64,000 nt of DNA. It comes from Clostridium sp. (GTDB lineage Bacteria; Bacillota; Clostridia; Clostridiales; Clostridiaceae). Shown here one piece after another: positions 36,099-44,907 of this stretch. The position numbers and the translations under genes were made by a program. Each line of letters opens with the position of its first letter. The first letter of the stretch is position 1. The notes below the pieces were generated by a model that worked only from the letters and a program-made list of their open reading frames with translations, was not told where the DNA came from and ran no database searches. The DNA lies in contig NZ_JAENWM010000006.1 of NCBI RefSeq assembly GCF_016650035.1, positions 1 to 64,000 on the forward strand, read 5' to 3'.

Positions 36099-37787
36099 AT
36101 GGAGCGAATACTAATGATTGAACTTTTAAGAAATCTTACTAATAATTTAGGCTATGTAATTCTTATTTCTTTTTTTGTTTCTAAGATAGGAAGCTTTAAG
36201 AATATTGCCCAAAAGGATAAATTTAAAAAAAGAGAATTAATTATACTCTCAATAATTTTTGGTGCATTTGGAATTTTAGGAACTTATACAGGCACAGATG
36301 TTAATGGTGCTATTGCTAACACTAGAATTATTGGGGTAATGGCAGGAGGAATCCTATATGGACCATTTGTAGGAATAATGGCAGGAATTATAGCTGGGGC
36401 CCACAGGCTACTCGTAGATATAGGAGGAATTACATCAATACCTTGTACAATTACCACTATAATTTCAGGAATAGTTGCAAGCATAATATATAACAAATCC
36501 AATGAAAGTAACAAGTGGTGGTATGGTTTAATGGGTGGGCTTTTAATGGAAGTTTTGGAAATGATTTTAATAGTCACCATTGCGAAGCCTTATAGTAGAG
36601 CCGTAATTATTGTAAAAAGTATATATTTTCCTATGAGCTTTGCGAATGCCATTGGAATTGCAATATTAATATTAATAATTCAAAAAATATTTAAAGAAAA
36701 GGATGAAATTGAAGCAAAGCAAGCACAAATTGCTTTAGAAATAGCTAATAAAACATTGCCTTATTTTAGAGAAATGGATGAAAGTTCATACGATAAGATT
36801 TGTGGAATAATTAAAAGTTCAATTCGAGCAGATGCAGTAGCTATAACAAATAAGGAGTATATATTAGCACACGTAGGGGTAGGATCAGACCATCATATTA
36901 AAGGTCATAAGATTGTGACTGAGGCCACAAAAACAGTTATTAGGGAAGGAAAGTTAATTTCATTAACTAATGCAAATCAGATAGATTGCCATAATTTGAA
37001 ATGTACACTGAAATCTGCAATTATTGCTCCATTAAGAGAAGGAGACGAAATTATAGGTACTTTAAAACTGTATTATTGTAAAAAGGATGTAATTTCTTTT
37101 AGAAATATAAGTTTAGCATTAGGATTATCTCAACTTATTTCCACCCAACTTGAAATAAGTAAACTTGGAGAGCTAAAGCATTTGGCAAATAAGGCTGAAA
37201 TAAAGGCACTACAAGCCCAGATAAATCCTCATTTTATATTTAATGCACTTAATACTATAATTTCTTTTATTAGACTTAATCCTAATCGTGCAAGAGAGTT
37301 AATTATAAATTTATCTACTTATTTAAGGTATAATTTAGAAAGAGGAGATAAACACGTAGATATCTACCTGGAACTAGAGCAGGTTAAAGCGTATATTGAG
37401 ATAGAAAAAGCAAGATTTGGAGATAAACTTCATATAATATATAATATCCAAGATGATTTGGACGTTAAAATCCCAAGTCTTATTATTCAACCAATAGTTG
37501 AAAATTCTATAAAACATGGTATTTTAGAAGGTAAGGGCTGGGGCAGCGTAATTATTAACATTAAAAAAGTTGATGCTGAAAACATTATGATAGTAATTGA
37601 GGATGATGGAGTTGGCATTTCAAATGACATCATAGAAAAGGTATACGCAGGTAAAATGGAAGAAAATAAAATAGGGATTTCTAATGTTCATAATAGACTT
37701 AAATACATTTATGGTGAAGGATTAAAAATAGAAAGACTTAAAAATGGTACAAGAATTAAATTTAATGTCAGAAAAATAGGGGAGTGA
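36099..37787 (+). CDS. LytS/BtsS-type sensor histidine kinase
   Basis: 562 residues. The N-terminal ~200 form the 5TM-Lyt sensor membrane domain (GAFGILGTYTG, RIIGVMAGGILYGPFVGI), followed by a GAF-like domain (~220-360), and a HisKA-type domain with the phosphoacceptor in ALQAQINPHFIFNALNTI (His about 379). The ATPase domain has PSLIIQPIVENSIKHG and VIEDDGVGI. It forms an operon with a LytTR response regulator (five-base gap), and CstA follows. That arrangement in other bacteria senses extracellular pyruvate. ATGs at 36099 and 36114 both have plausible ribosome-binding sites. Confidence 0.9.
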   Translation: MERILMIELLRNLTNNLGYVILISFFVSKIGSFKNIAQKDKFKKRELIILSIIFGAFGILGTYTGTDVNGAIANTRIIGVMAGGILYGPFVGIMAGIIAGAHRLLVDIGGITSIPCTITTIISGIVASIIYNKSNESNKWWYGLMGGLLMEVLEMILIVTIAKPYSRAVIIVKSIYFPMSFANAIGIAILILIIQKIFKEKDEIEAKQAQIALEIANKTLPYFREMDESSYDKICGIIKSSIRADAVAITNKEYILAHVGVGSDHHIKGHKIVTEATKTVIREGKLISLTNANQIDCHNLKCTLKSAIIAPLREGDEIIGTLKLYYCKKDVISFRNISLALGLSQLISTQLEISKLGELKHLANKAEIKALQAQINPHFIFNALNTIISFIRLNPNRARELIINLSTYLRYNLERGDKHVDIYLELEQVKAYIEIEKARFGDKLHIIYNIQDDLDVKIPSLIIQPIVENSIKHGILEGKGWGSVIINIKKVDAENIMIVIEDDGVGISNDIIEKVYAGKMEENKIGISNVHNRLKYIYGEGLKIERLKNGTRIKFNVRKIGE

Positions 37788-37791
37788 TGAT

Positions 37792-38493
37792 ATGAACTGT
37801 ATTATTGTTGATGATGAATATCCTTCAAGAGAGGAACTAAAATATTTCATATTGAATTTTAGTAATATAAAAATAATTGATGAATTCGATGATTCTATTA
37901 AAGCGCTAGAGTTCATTGAACAAAATAAACCTGACATAATTTTTTTGGATATTAATATGCCTAAATTAGATGGCATGGCATTAGGTAAAATTATTAGCCA
38001 CTTTCCTAAACATCCCCTTATTATTTTTATTACAGCCCATAAAGATTATGCTGTAGATGCCTTTGAAATTAATGCTTATGACTATATTTTAAAGCCCTAT
38101 TCAGAAGAACGTATAATTAATACCTTGAAGAAAATTGAAAAACCCATTGGTGGAAAAAATGTAAATAGTAAAATAACCCTTTGGAAAGACAATAAGATGA
38201 TAGTTAGGCGTATAATTGATATTTCTTATTGTGAAGCAAAAGAAAGGGAAACATTAATTTCTATTAAAGGAATTCAATACAGTATAAATTGTAGCATTAC
38301 AGAATTCTATGAAAAGCTTCCAAAAGAATTATTTTTTCGAAGCCATAGATCATATATTATTAATACTGATAAGATAACGGAGATAATTCCATGGTTTAAC
38401 AATACTTTCATGATAAAGCTACAAGGTGAGGAAGTAAAAATACCAGTAAGTAGAAGTAATATAATTGAGTTTAAACGAATAATGGGTATATAA
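37792..38493 (+). CDS. LytTR-family response regulator
   Basis: 233 residues: a receiver domain with acidic pocket D7/D8, phosphoacceptor D53 in IIFLDINMP, T81 and K101 (ILKPY), then a LytTR DNA-binding domain (~130-233) with FFRSHRSYIINTDKI. It follows the kinase with GGGGAGTG as ribosome-binding site. Its likely target is the downstream cstA gene, which has its own promoter region because a terminator separates them. Related systems are LytSR, BtsSR and YpdAB. Confidence 0.9.
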   Translation: MNCIIVDDEYPSREELKYFILNFSNIKIIDEFDDSIKALEFIEQNKPDIIFLDINMPKLDGMALGKIISHFPKHPLIIFITAHKDYAVDAFEINAYDYILKPYSEERIINTLKKIEKPIGGKNVNSKITLWKDNKMIVRRIIDISYCEAKERETLISIKGIQYSINCSITEFYEKLPKELFFRSHRSYIINTDKITEIIPWFNNTFMIKLQGEEVKIPVSRSNIIEFKRIMGI

Positions 38494-38516
38494 AAGCACT
38501 CTATGTGCTTTTTTTG
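38492..38516 (+). terminator. Rho-independent terminator
   Basis: AAAAGCAC/GTGCTTTT stem (38492-38499, 38505-38512) followed by more T, between the response regulator and cstA. The downstream 38517-38594 contains the dyad TTTCATGTATGAAA and is presumably the cstA promoter region. Confidence 0.8.
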
Positions 38517-38594
38517 TCGTTTCATGTATGAAAGCGTATTCAATACATAAAAATATATTACAATTTAGTTAACAATTAATTAGGAGGCGTTCAC

Positions 38595-40031
38595 ATGATA
38601 TCGTTTATTTTAGCAATTATTGCTCTTATAATAGGCTATTTTGTTTATGGTAAAATCGTAGAAAAAGCATTTGGAGCAGATGACAAAAAAGTAACACCAG
38701 CTATTAGGCTAGCTGATGGTGTAGATTTTGTTGAGATGCCTGGATGGAAAATTTTCTTAATTCAGTTTCTTAACATCGCAGGACTTGGACCTATATTCGG
38801 CGCAATTGCAGGTGCAATGTGGGGACCAGTAGCATTTTTGTGGATTGTACTTGGATCCATTTTTGCAGGCGGAGTTCATGATTATTTTTCAGGGATGTTA
38901 TCACTAAGACATGATGGTGCAAGTATTCCTGAAGTTGTAGGAAAATATCTTGGTAAAGGCTTTCAAAACTTTATGAGAGTGTTTTCAATAGTAGTTTTGG
39001 TACTTGTAGGGGTAGTTTTCGTAATGGGACCAGCGGGTATCTTAAAAGGTTTAACAGGAATAAATGTTACAACATTAATTTATATAATATTCGCATATTA
39101 TGTAATAGCAACAATGATTCCAATAGATAAGCTTATAGGAAAAATATATCCTGTCTTTGGATTTGCTTTATTATTTATGGCAGTTGGTGTTGCTATTGCC
39201 TTGATTTTTGGAGGATTCCCTATTCCAGAAATAACACTAGCTAATTTAACAAATATGCATTCGGATCCAGGGTCACACCCAATATTCCCTATGTTATTTA
39301 TAACAATTGCATGTGGAGCTATTTCAGGATTCCATGCAACTCAATCACCTTTAATGGCAAGATGTTTGAAAAATGAAAAACAAGGAAGAAGTGTATTCTA
39401 TGGTGCAATGATATCAGAAGGTGTAGTTGCATTAATTTGGGCAGCAGCAGCTATGAGCTTCTTTGGAGGAGTGCCTCAATTAAATGCTACTATGGCATTA
39501 ACAGGTCATAATGCAGCATGGGTAGTTAATGGAGTTTCAGTTGGATTACTTGGAAAAATGGGCGGAATGCTTGCTATACTTGGAGTTGTGGCTTGTCCTA
39601 TTACATCTGGGGATACCGCATTTAGAAGTGCAAGATTAACTTTAGCTGATGCATTTAAATTTAATCAAGGACCTATTAAAAATAGATTTTTAATTAGTAT
39701 TCCACTATTCCTGATAGGGTTCATCTTAACTAAAATGGATTTTGCAATAATATGGAGATACTTTGGATGGTCTAACCAAACTTTAGCTACCATTGTATTA
39801 TGGACAGCGGGTATGTACTTGGCTAGTATAGCTAGAAATCACTGGATTGCAACAATTCCAGGTGCATTTATGACAGCGGTGTCTATTTCCTATATTTTAA
39901 TTGCACCAGAAGGGTTTAGCCTATCTGCAGGGATTGCATATCCAGCAGGAATTATAGCTGGAATTGCAGCAATGGTAATTTTCTTAAGTGCAGCAAAAAA
40001 AATACAAGTAAAAACAAACGCTAATTTGTAG
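38595..40031 (+). CDS. cstA: CstA-family transporter (carbon starvation protein, probable pyruvate importer)
   Basis: Polytopic membrane protein of 478 residues. The family block ADDKKVTPAIRLADGVDFV is followed by the FLIQFLNIAGLGPIFGAIAG and FAGGVHDYFSGMLSLRHDGA segments, with GFHATQSPLMARCLKNE and SGDTAFRSARL further along, all CstA hallmarks. At ~480 residues it is the short Gram-positive form compared with ~700 in E. coli CstA/BtsT. Proteins of this family import pyruvate and peptides. Its placement behind a LytS/LytR-type system supports induction by pyruvate. AGGAGGCG precedes the ATG. Confidence 0.92.
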   Translation: MISFILAIIALIIGYFVYGKIVEKAFGADDKKVTPAIRLADGVDFVEMPGWKIFLIQFLNIAGLGPIFGAIAGAMWGPVAFLWIVLGSIFAGGVHDYFSGMLSLRHDGASIPEVVGKYLGKGFQNFMRVFSIVVLVLVGVVFVMGPAGILKGLTGINVTTLIYIIFAYYVIATMIPIDKLIGKIYPVFGFALLFMAVGVAIALIFGGFPIPEITLANLTNMHSDPGSHPIFPMLFITIACGAISGFHATQSPLMARCLKNEKQGRSVFYGAMISEGVVALIWAAAAMSFFGGVPQLNATMALTGHNAAWVVNGVSVGLLGKMGGMLAILGVVACPITSGDTAFRSARLTLADAFKFNQGPIKNRFLISIPLFLIGFILTKMDFAIIWRYFGWSNQTLATIVLWTAGMYLASIARNHWIATIPGAFMTAVSISYILIAPEGFSLSAGIAYPAGIIAGIAAMVIFLSAAKKIQVKTNANL

Positions 40032-40059
40032 AATTTTTTATGAATCTTCTTTATAAAAG

Positions 40060-40100
40060 AAAAAGGCTGTTAACATAAATATTATGTTAACAGCCTTTTT
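40060..40100. terminator. Bidirectional terminator
   Basis: A perfect 19-bp stem (40060-40078 with 40082-40100) with a three-base loop, between cstA and the convergent amidohydrolase gene. Confidence 0.9.
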
Positions 40101-41261
40101 CTAATTATTTTTTATAATATTACCGTTTACCATTACTAGTTCTACCTTGCTCCTTAAATCAAATGGATGTCCACTATATATAACAATATCGGCATCCTTT
40201 CCAATTTCTAAGCTTCCAACTTTGTCTTCGATACCAAGTATTTCAGCAGCATTAATAGTTATTGCCTTTAGGGCTTCATTTTCATCCATACCCTCCCTTG
40301 CAGCAATACCCGCACATACTGGAAGATATTGAAGTGGTATAACGGGATGATCTGTCATAATAGCTACCTTTAAGCCTGCTTTTGAAAGAATTCCAGGTGT
40401 TTCAAATGTTAGGTTTTGCAGTTCTACTTTTGACCTATTAGAAAGCGTCGGACCTAAAATTATACCCTTTTGATAGCCTTCTTTTAAATAATCTACAATT
40501 AAGTGGCCTTCTGTGCAGTGATCAAGGGTTATATCTACATTAAATTCCTTTGCAATTCTAAGAGCGGTAAGAATATCATCAGCTCTATGAGCATGAGCTT
40601 TTAAAGGGATTTCTTTTCTTATAACCTTTGCAAGTGCTTCCATCTTCATGTCAAATTCAGGTAGCTTATCGGGGCTCTCTAAAGCTTTAGTTTGCTTATT
40701 AATGTACATATGTGCTTTAATAAGATTTTCTCTTAAAATTGCAGCTGTGCCCATCCGTGTGCTTGGAGATTTTTTCTGAGCATGATATACCCTTTTAGGA
40801 TTTTCACCAAAAGCTACCTTCATAGAGTGACACTCATTTACAATCATATCATCAATTCTAGTTCCATAGGTTTTAATAATTGCGAACTGGCCACCAATAA
40901 CATTGGCGCTACCTGGACCTGTTGCAACAGTTGTTATACCAGCATTAAGTGCATCTTTAAAACATATGTCCATAGGATTAATTGCGTCGATTGCTCTTAA
41001 ATGAGGAGTAACTGGGTCAACAGCTTCATTCCCATCAGCACCTTCAGATCCCATTCCGTCTTCAAACATCCCTAAATGGCAATGAGCATCAATCATTCCC
41101 GGCATAACAAACTTACCTTTAGCATCAATAACTTCCGCGAAATCAGGCGTTGTAACATCGTTTCCAATGGCAATAATTTTACCTTCATGGACTAAAATCA
41201 TTCCATTTTCAAAATCATCATTAGCCATGCTACGTATATTGGCATTTTTAATTAAAATCAT
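40101..41261 (-). CDS. Amidohydrolase (imidazolonepropionase/dihydroorotase-like)
   Basis: 386 residues of the metal-dependent amidohydrolase superfamily. Visible features are the beta-sandwich start ILIKNANIRS, the metal motif PGMIDAHCHLGMFEDG, the AHAHRADDILTALR His pair, LDHCTEGH, and the catalytic-Asp region VAIMTDHPVIPLQ, ending with GSLEIGKDADIVIYSGHP. This pattern fits the group annotated as imidazolonepropionase-like or aryl/peptide amidohydrolases of unknown substrate. No histidine-degradation genes are nearby. AAGGAG precedes the ATG on the minus strand. Confidence 0.82.
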   Translation of the reverse strand: MILIKNANIRSMANDDFENGMILVHEGKIIAIGNDVTTPDFAEVIDAKGKFVMPGMIDAHCHLGMFEDGMGSEGADGNEAVDPVTPHLRAIDAINPMDICFKDALNAGITTVATGPGSANVIGGQFAIIKTYGTRIDDMIVNECHSMKVAFGENPKRVYHAQKKSPSTRMGTAAILRENLIKAHMYINKQTKALESPDKLPEFDMKMEALAKVIRKEIPLKAHAHRADDILTALRIAKEFNVDITLDHCTEGHLIVDYLKEGYQKGIILGPTLSNRSKVELQNLTFETPGILSKAGLKVAIMTDHPVIPLQYLPVCAGIAAREGMDENEALKAITINAAEILGIEDKVGSLEIGKDADIVIYSGHPFDLRSKVELVMVNGNIIKNN

Positions 41262-41382
41262 ATAAAAATCTCCTTCAAATTTAAGATTTATAGTATATCA
41301 AGGTGAAAATATTTTTTAACCTTGATAATATCTCAATATATAAAGTATTATAGCACTTGTAGGAAATATTTTTTGTTAATTA

Positions 41383-41424
41383 AATAAACCCATCCTGTAA
41401 AAAAACAGAATGAGTTTATTTTAA
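41383..41424 (-). terminator. Terminator of the small membrane protein gene
   Basis: AATAAAC/GTTTATT outer pairs (41383-41389, 41414-41420) with CAT/ATG and CTGT/ACAG inside an A-rich loop. On the minus strand it follows the 41466 gene. Confidence 0.6.
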
Positions 41425-41465
41425 TACTAAATGTGGCTAGAAAATAATAGTGAATAAAAATGGAG

Positions 41466-41645
41466 TTATTTTCTGTGCTCAACTAAATCAATTGACCCTA
41501 GAATTATGTGGGCGAGTCCAAAACCAATAACTCCGGCCTCTACCATAGGAATTACATTTTTCTTTTTCATATTATTTTTTGAAAATGATGCTCCAGCAGC
41601 AGTTACAACGGAACCTAAAATAGTTGGAATTAATCCTTCACGCAT
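41466..41645 (-). CDS. Small membrane protein
   Basis: 59 residues, beginning MREGLIPTILGSVVTAAGAS and ending LGSIDLVEHRK. Two hydrophobic stretches (about 5-20 and 37-53) are separated by a basic loop (KNNMKKKN), so it is probably a two-pass membrane protein. GGGAGG lies upstream of the ATG at 41645. The gene stands alone between the amidohydrolase and rsgI. I recall similar short proteins in clostridia but not a function. Confidence 0.65.
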   Translation of the reverse strand: MREGLIPTILGSVVTAAGASFSKNNMKKKNVIPMVEAGVIGFGLAHIILGSIDLVEHRK

Positions 41646-41738
41646 ATTAAAGACCTCCCTTTTTATTTTATACTCTTATCCTTTACAAATGTGAGATCTT
41701 TAATACTGAAAAATATATAGAATATATGTTTTATATTT

Positions 41739-42599
41739 CTATTTATTTTTAGCCTTTTTCATGGTTTTATCATTATTAGAATTATTTTTGTCTAATGTTA
41801 AATCTTTGTTTGTTTTATTTTGTTTGGTTGTAGTGGGCATAGTACTTTTGTTAATTTCTTCTTTGTTTTTTGTGGATTTATCCTCGATTATATTTGTGTT
41901 AATATCTATAGAAGGTTTTTCAATAGAATTATTTTTATTTTTTGATTTTATATTTGGAGTCTCATTTTTAGCACTACTCGGAATTAAGTCGTTAGTATTT
42001 ACTTTTTCATTATTAGCTATAATGTCTATTTTTTTATTGTTATCTGAAGATAAATTTAATTTAATATTTAAATTATTGCTATCCATAATTTTTTTGAAGT
42101 TTGAGATATCTATAGTACGGTCATTATTACTTTTAATATTGATACTAATAATTTTTTTGTCAGTTATATATTTTTCATTTATAATCTTTTCATTTTGAGC
42201 TTCTTTAACTAATAGCTCAAGACCCACATCTATAGACTTATTATTTAGATTTATATTACTGAGTAGGGTAGCACCTTCTGAGTCCGGAGAGTTAGAACCA
42301 ATTATTTTATTCCATCTATTAGCTTTAAGATGGACGGATGGATTAATACTAACAACTATAGATGTAACTGGAGTATAGTAGGCATAAGCTAAAGTGCTAG
42401 AAATAAATAAAAACATTAATGAAGCAGCAGTTATAGCATATTTATAAAGGGATAAGGGTTTCCTACATATTTGGCCAGTGTGAATTTCACCTATTTTAGG
42501 TAATACTTTATTAGTTTTTATATATAAGAATTCCCCACTTGAGGTCATAACGCCAACTTTGCTACGCATAATGTTTATTACAATGCCTGTTTTAATCAT
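41739..42599 (-). CDS. rsgI: Anti-sigma-I factor RsgI
   Basis: ~286 residues. The N-terminal cytoplasmic domain (MIKTGIVINIMRSKVGVMTS) is the RsgI sigma-I-binding domain. A membrane helix lies at about 56-76 and is followed by the periplasmic-type beta domain with VVSINPSVHLKANRWNKIIG. The Asn-Pro in INPSV is the bond reported to self-cleave in RsgI homologues. From about residue 190 to the end the protein is a low-complexity Asn/Lys/Ser tail with no carbohydrate-binding module. The ATG at 42599 has GAGGGTGA upstream, and the gene overlaps the end of sigI by eight bases, so they are coupled. Confidence 0.88.
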   Translation of the reverse strand: MIKTGIVINIMRSKVGVMTSSGEFLYIKTNKVLPKIGEIHTGQICRKPLSLYKYAITAASLMFLFISSTLAYAYYTPVTSIVVSINPSVHLKANRWNKIIGSNSPDSEGATLLSNINLNNKSIDVGLELLVKEAQNEKIINEKYITDKKIISINIKSNNDRTIDISNFKKIMDSNNLNIKLNLSSDNNKKIDIIANNEKVNTNDLIPSSAKNETPNIKSKNKNNSIEKPSIDINTNIIEDKSTKNKEEINKSTMPTTTKQNKTNKDLTLDKNNSNNDKTMKKAKNK

Positions 42600-43341
42600 G
42601 TAGTTCACCCTCTTTTATATTTAGATATGATTTTAAATACACATATTCTGGATTTGTAAGTATTAATATTAGTGAAATTATATATATGCGCCATTTTTCA
42701 ATAAGTTTTCTATTGGAGGAAGTTAATAAGATTATTTCTTTGGTTGGTAGCCTTTTTTTAGTCTTCATATGGCTTAATATTGATTCATCTCTAGCACATA
42801 AAAAGGCAACATTTAATAAGTTGTCTCTTGTATCCCTGTGGGATGGTGATAAACTAATAAGGGAATTAAAATCAATTTTATATTTTAATAATTCCTCTGA
42901 AAATGTAGTTATTTCATCAACTCTGAATTGATTTTCTATTTTAATTTCATAATTGTTTAAAGAATTATTTTCATCTATATAATCTACATTACCATCATTA
43001 TTCTCAAACATTAGATTGGGTGAATTTTTATTTTTTCTAAAAGAATCTATAAGTGCATTTTTAATAATGATTTTTCCGAAACCATAAAAATTTCCTTTAG
43101 TTTTATCATATTTGTCACAGGCTATATTAAAAGCAATAAGTGCAATACTAAGCTCTTCATCATTTTCCCAGTTTAAATGTTTTTTGCATAATTTACTTGT
43201 AGTTGAATATACAAAACCTTTATTAGAATCAATAAAATCACTGCGATTTTCGGGGGATAAAGCAGTTATATTAAAATTTTGTTCTTCATTTAAACTGGAG
43301 ACTACTTTTTTATTTTTATGAAAAATAAGTTTCAAGTTCAT
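42592..43341 (-). CDS. sigI: RNA polymerase sigma factor SigI
   Basis: 249 residues. The sigma-I region 2 block is recognisable in the stretch NDEELSIALIAFNIACDKYD followed by KTKGNFYGFGKIIIKNALID. The C-terminal part matches the SigI-specific DNA-binding domain, with LPTKEIILLTSSNRKLIEKW and SLILILTNPEYVYLKSYL. Length and the coupled rsgI gene agree. SigI factors respond to heat or envelope/polysaccharide signals. The ATG follows AAGGGGTG. An element CCCTCT-N18-CGTAT lies about 24 bases upstream of the start and suggests autoregulation. Confidence 0.88.
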   Translation of the reverse strand: MNLKLIFHKNKKVVSSLNEEQNFNITALSPENRSDFIDSNKGFVYSTTSKLCKKHLNWENDEELSIALIAFNIACDKYDKTKGNFYGFGKIIIKNALIDSFRKNKNSPNLMFENNDGNVDYIDENNSLNNYEIKIENQFRVDEITTFSEELLKYKIDFNSLISLSPSHRDTRDNLLNVAFLCARDESILSHMKTKKRLPTKEIILLTSSNRKLIEKWRIYIISLILILTNPEYVYLKSYLNIKEGELHD

Positions 43342-43364
43342 TTGTACACCCCTTATATTTATGT

Positions 43365-43393
43365 ATACGTAAATATTATCAATATTAAGAGGG
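43365..43393 (-). promoter_or_regulatory. Candidate SigI promoter of sigI-rsgI
   Basis: On the minus strand: CCCTCT, 18 bases, CGTAT. The same pair with a 19-base spacer occurs on the plus strand in this intergenic region. It resembles the C-rich -35 and CGWA -10 elements described for SigI. The assignment is inference. Confidence 0.5.
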
Positions 43394-43453
43394 AAAAGAA
43401 AGAAAATTTTTTTTCAAGGATAATTAAAATACAATACAACTAAAATTGAAAAA

Positions 43454-43483
43454 CCCTCTAATAAATCTTTATGTGTTTCGTAT
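43454..43483 (+). promoter_or_regulatory. Candidate SigI promoter of the DUF5667 gene
   Basis: AAAACCCTCT-N19-CGTAT, with an A tract before the C run as in reported SigI -35 elements. The start point would lie near 43490, about 73 bases before the ATG. Confidence 0.5.
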
Positions 43484-43562
43484 GTAGAAGAGAAATGGGA
43501 AAAAATATGGAACAATAATTTTTTATTTATATCTATATCAAATAATAAGAGGAGGAATTAAC

Positions 43563-44552
43563 ATGAAGAAAATAGCCATACTAGTTGCGGCCGTAGCATT
43601 TACATTAAGTCTAAATATGAGGGTGTTTGCAACAGGTGTTGAAAGTTTAAATAATGCTGAAGTTAATGAAGCAACAGTTATTACAACAGAAACTGCACAA
43701 GAAGATACTATAAATGAGGATACAGGGATTATGCCTGATAGTATTTTTTACATACTTGATAAGGCTTTTGATAATTTTAGATTATTTATAACTTTTGATG
43801 ATGAAAAGAAAATGGAAATAATTTCACAAATAGCAGATGAAAGATTAGCTGAAAGTGAAATAATGACACAAGAAGAAAAATACGCCTTAGCGACAAGTAC
43901 AATGGAAGAATTTGATAATTTGGTAACTGAAGCAGCTGCTTTAATAGAAGACACTGCAATAGAGGAACCTAAAATAGAAAAACCTGAATTACAATTAGCT
44001 ATAAAAGCAGCAGTTGCTAACATGGTAGAAAAAAGGCATGAGTTAAATACAACAAGACAAGAGCATCAAGCAGTAAAGGTTGCTATGAAAAAAGCTGAAA
44101 AATCTAAGGATGAGGAAGCTATAAAATTAGCAGAGGTACTACTAAAAGAAAAACAGGATCTTTATAAAGTAGCTAAAGAAGAATTTGAAATGGCTTTTAA
44201 GGAAATGAAAGGTACTAGAAATTATAATAAGAAAAGTGATGTTAAGATAGAAGAAATTAATAAAGAAGAAGTTAAGGTAGAAGATGACAACATAAATGAA
44301 GAAGCTATTAAGACAGAAGAAAAAATTGAAGAAGAAAAAGTAGAAGAGGTAAAAGAGGTAAAAGAAGTAAAAGAAGTAAAAGAAGATAAAAAGCTTAAAG
44401 AAGCTAAAGAAATTAAAGCTGGAAAAGTAAGTGAGATTAAAGAAGTAAAAGAAGTAAAAGAAAAATTAGAAAAAAAAGAAACTACAAATGAAAATGAAAA
44501 AAAAGAAAATAATAGAAGAACAAATGAAAACAAACAAAATAGAAATAATTAA
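43563..44552 (+). CDS. Secreted DUF5667-type protein with charged repeat tail
   Basis: 329 residues. A signal peptide (residues 1-23, ending in RVFA) is followed by a DUF5667 domain (GIMPDSIFYILDKAFDNFRL, then about 100 helical residues to ~190). After ~residue 220 the protein is a Lys/Glu-rich low-complexity tail with VKE tripeptide repeats (nt 44346-44380 and 44438-44462), built from a 9-base DNA repeat prone to length change. It is divergent from sigI and shares a SigI-like promoter element. It is probably exported and helical; its role is unknown. Confidence 0.8.
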   Translation: MKKIAILVAAVAFTLSLNMRVFATGVESLNNAEVNEATVITTETAQEDTINEDTGIMPDSIFYILDKAFDNFRLFITFDDEKKMEIISQIADERLAESEIMTQEEKYALATSTMEEFDNLVTEAAALIEDTAIEEPKIEKPELQLAIKAAVANMVEKRHELNTTRQEHQAVKVAMKKAEKSKDEEAIKLAEVLLKEKQDLYKVAKEEFEMAFKEMKGTRNYNKKSDVKIEEINKEEVKVEDDNINEEAIKTEEKIEEEKVEEVKEVKEVKEVKEDKKLKEAKEIKAGKVSEIKEVKEVKEKLEKKETTNENEKKENNRRTNENKQNRNN

Positions 44553-44593
44553 ATAGAAGTTAGTAATTTAGAATAAAACTTATCTTCTAGGTA

Positions 44594-44640
44594 AAAATAA
44601 GGTATTGTAATAGTAAATTACAATACCTTATTTTATTATA
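44594..44640 (+). terminator. Rho-independent terminator
   Basis: A perfect 18-bp stem (44594-44611 with 44617-44634) followed by ATTATA, after the DUF5667 gene. Confidence 0.85.
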
Positions 44641-44658
44641 GAGGAGGATTTAAAAGTT

Positions 44659-44814
44659 ATGAAAAAAACAAAATTACCTAAAGGCCAACATGAAGAGGAA
44701 GTTGAAAATGTAAAAAAATTGCTTCATAGAGGCATGGGCGTTATTGAAATTATAGGTTTAACAAGTCTAAATGAAGAAGAAGTCATAGAAATTAATAAGG
44801 AACTTAAAGGATAA
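44659..44814 (+). CDS. Small helical protein
   Basis: 51 residues, beginning MKKTKLPKGQHEEEVENVKK. It reads as two helices with a turn (LLHRGMGVIEIIGLTSLNEE) that looks like a short helix-turn-helix. GAGGAGG lies 13 bases before the ATG. It is followed by another small gene at 44908. Unknown function; possibly a remnant-sized DNA-binding domain. Confidence 0.55.
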   Translation: MKKTKLPKGQHEEEVENVKKLLHRGMGVIEIIGLTSLNEEEVIEINKELKG

Positions 44815-44907
44815 TAAGTATAATATATAGGTTAGACAAGTACAAACTACCTTTAAGGAATAATAGTTCTTAGAAAAATTTACGAATAAATTTCAGGAGG
44901 TAAAATC

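Noticed and set aside
41761-42198. 145-residue hydrophobic open frame antisense to rsgI.
   Set aside because: It is the complement of the Asn/Lys-rich low-complexity tail of RsgI, which naturally reads as Phe/Leu/Ile-rich; it has no ribosome-binding site.
44346-44462. Tandem 9-base repeats considered as a repeat array.
   Set aside because: They are in-frame codons for VKE repeats inside the DUF5667 protein, with no spacer structure; not a CRISPR array.
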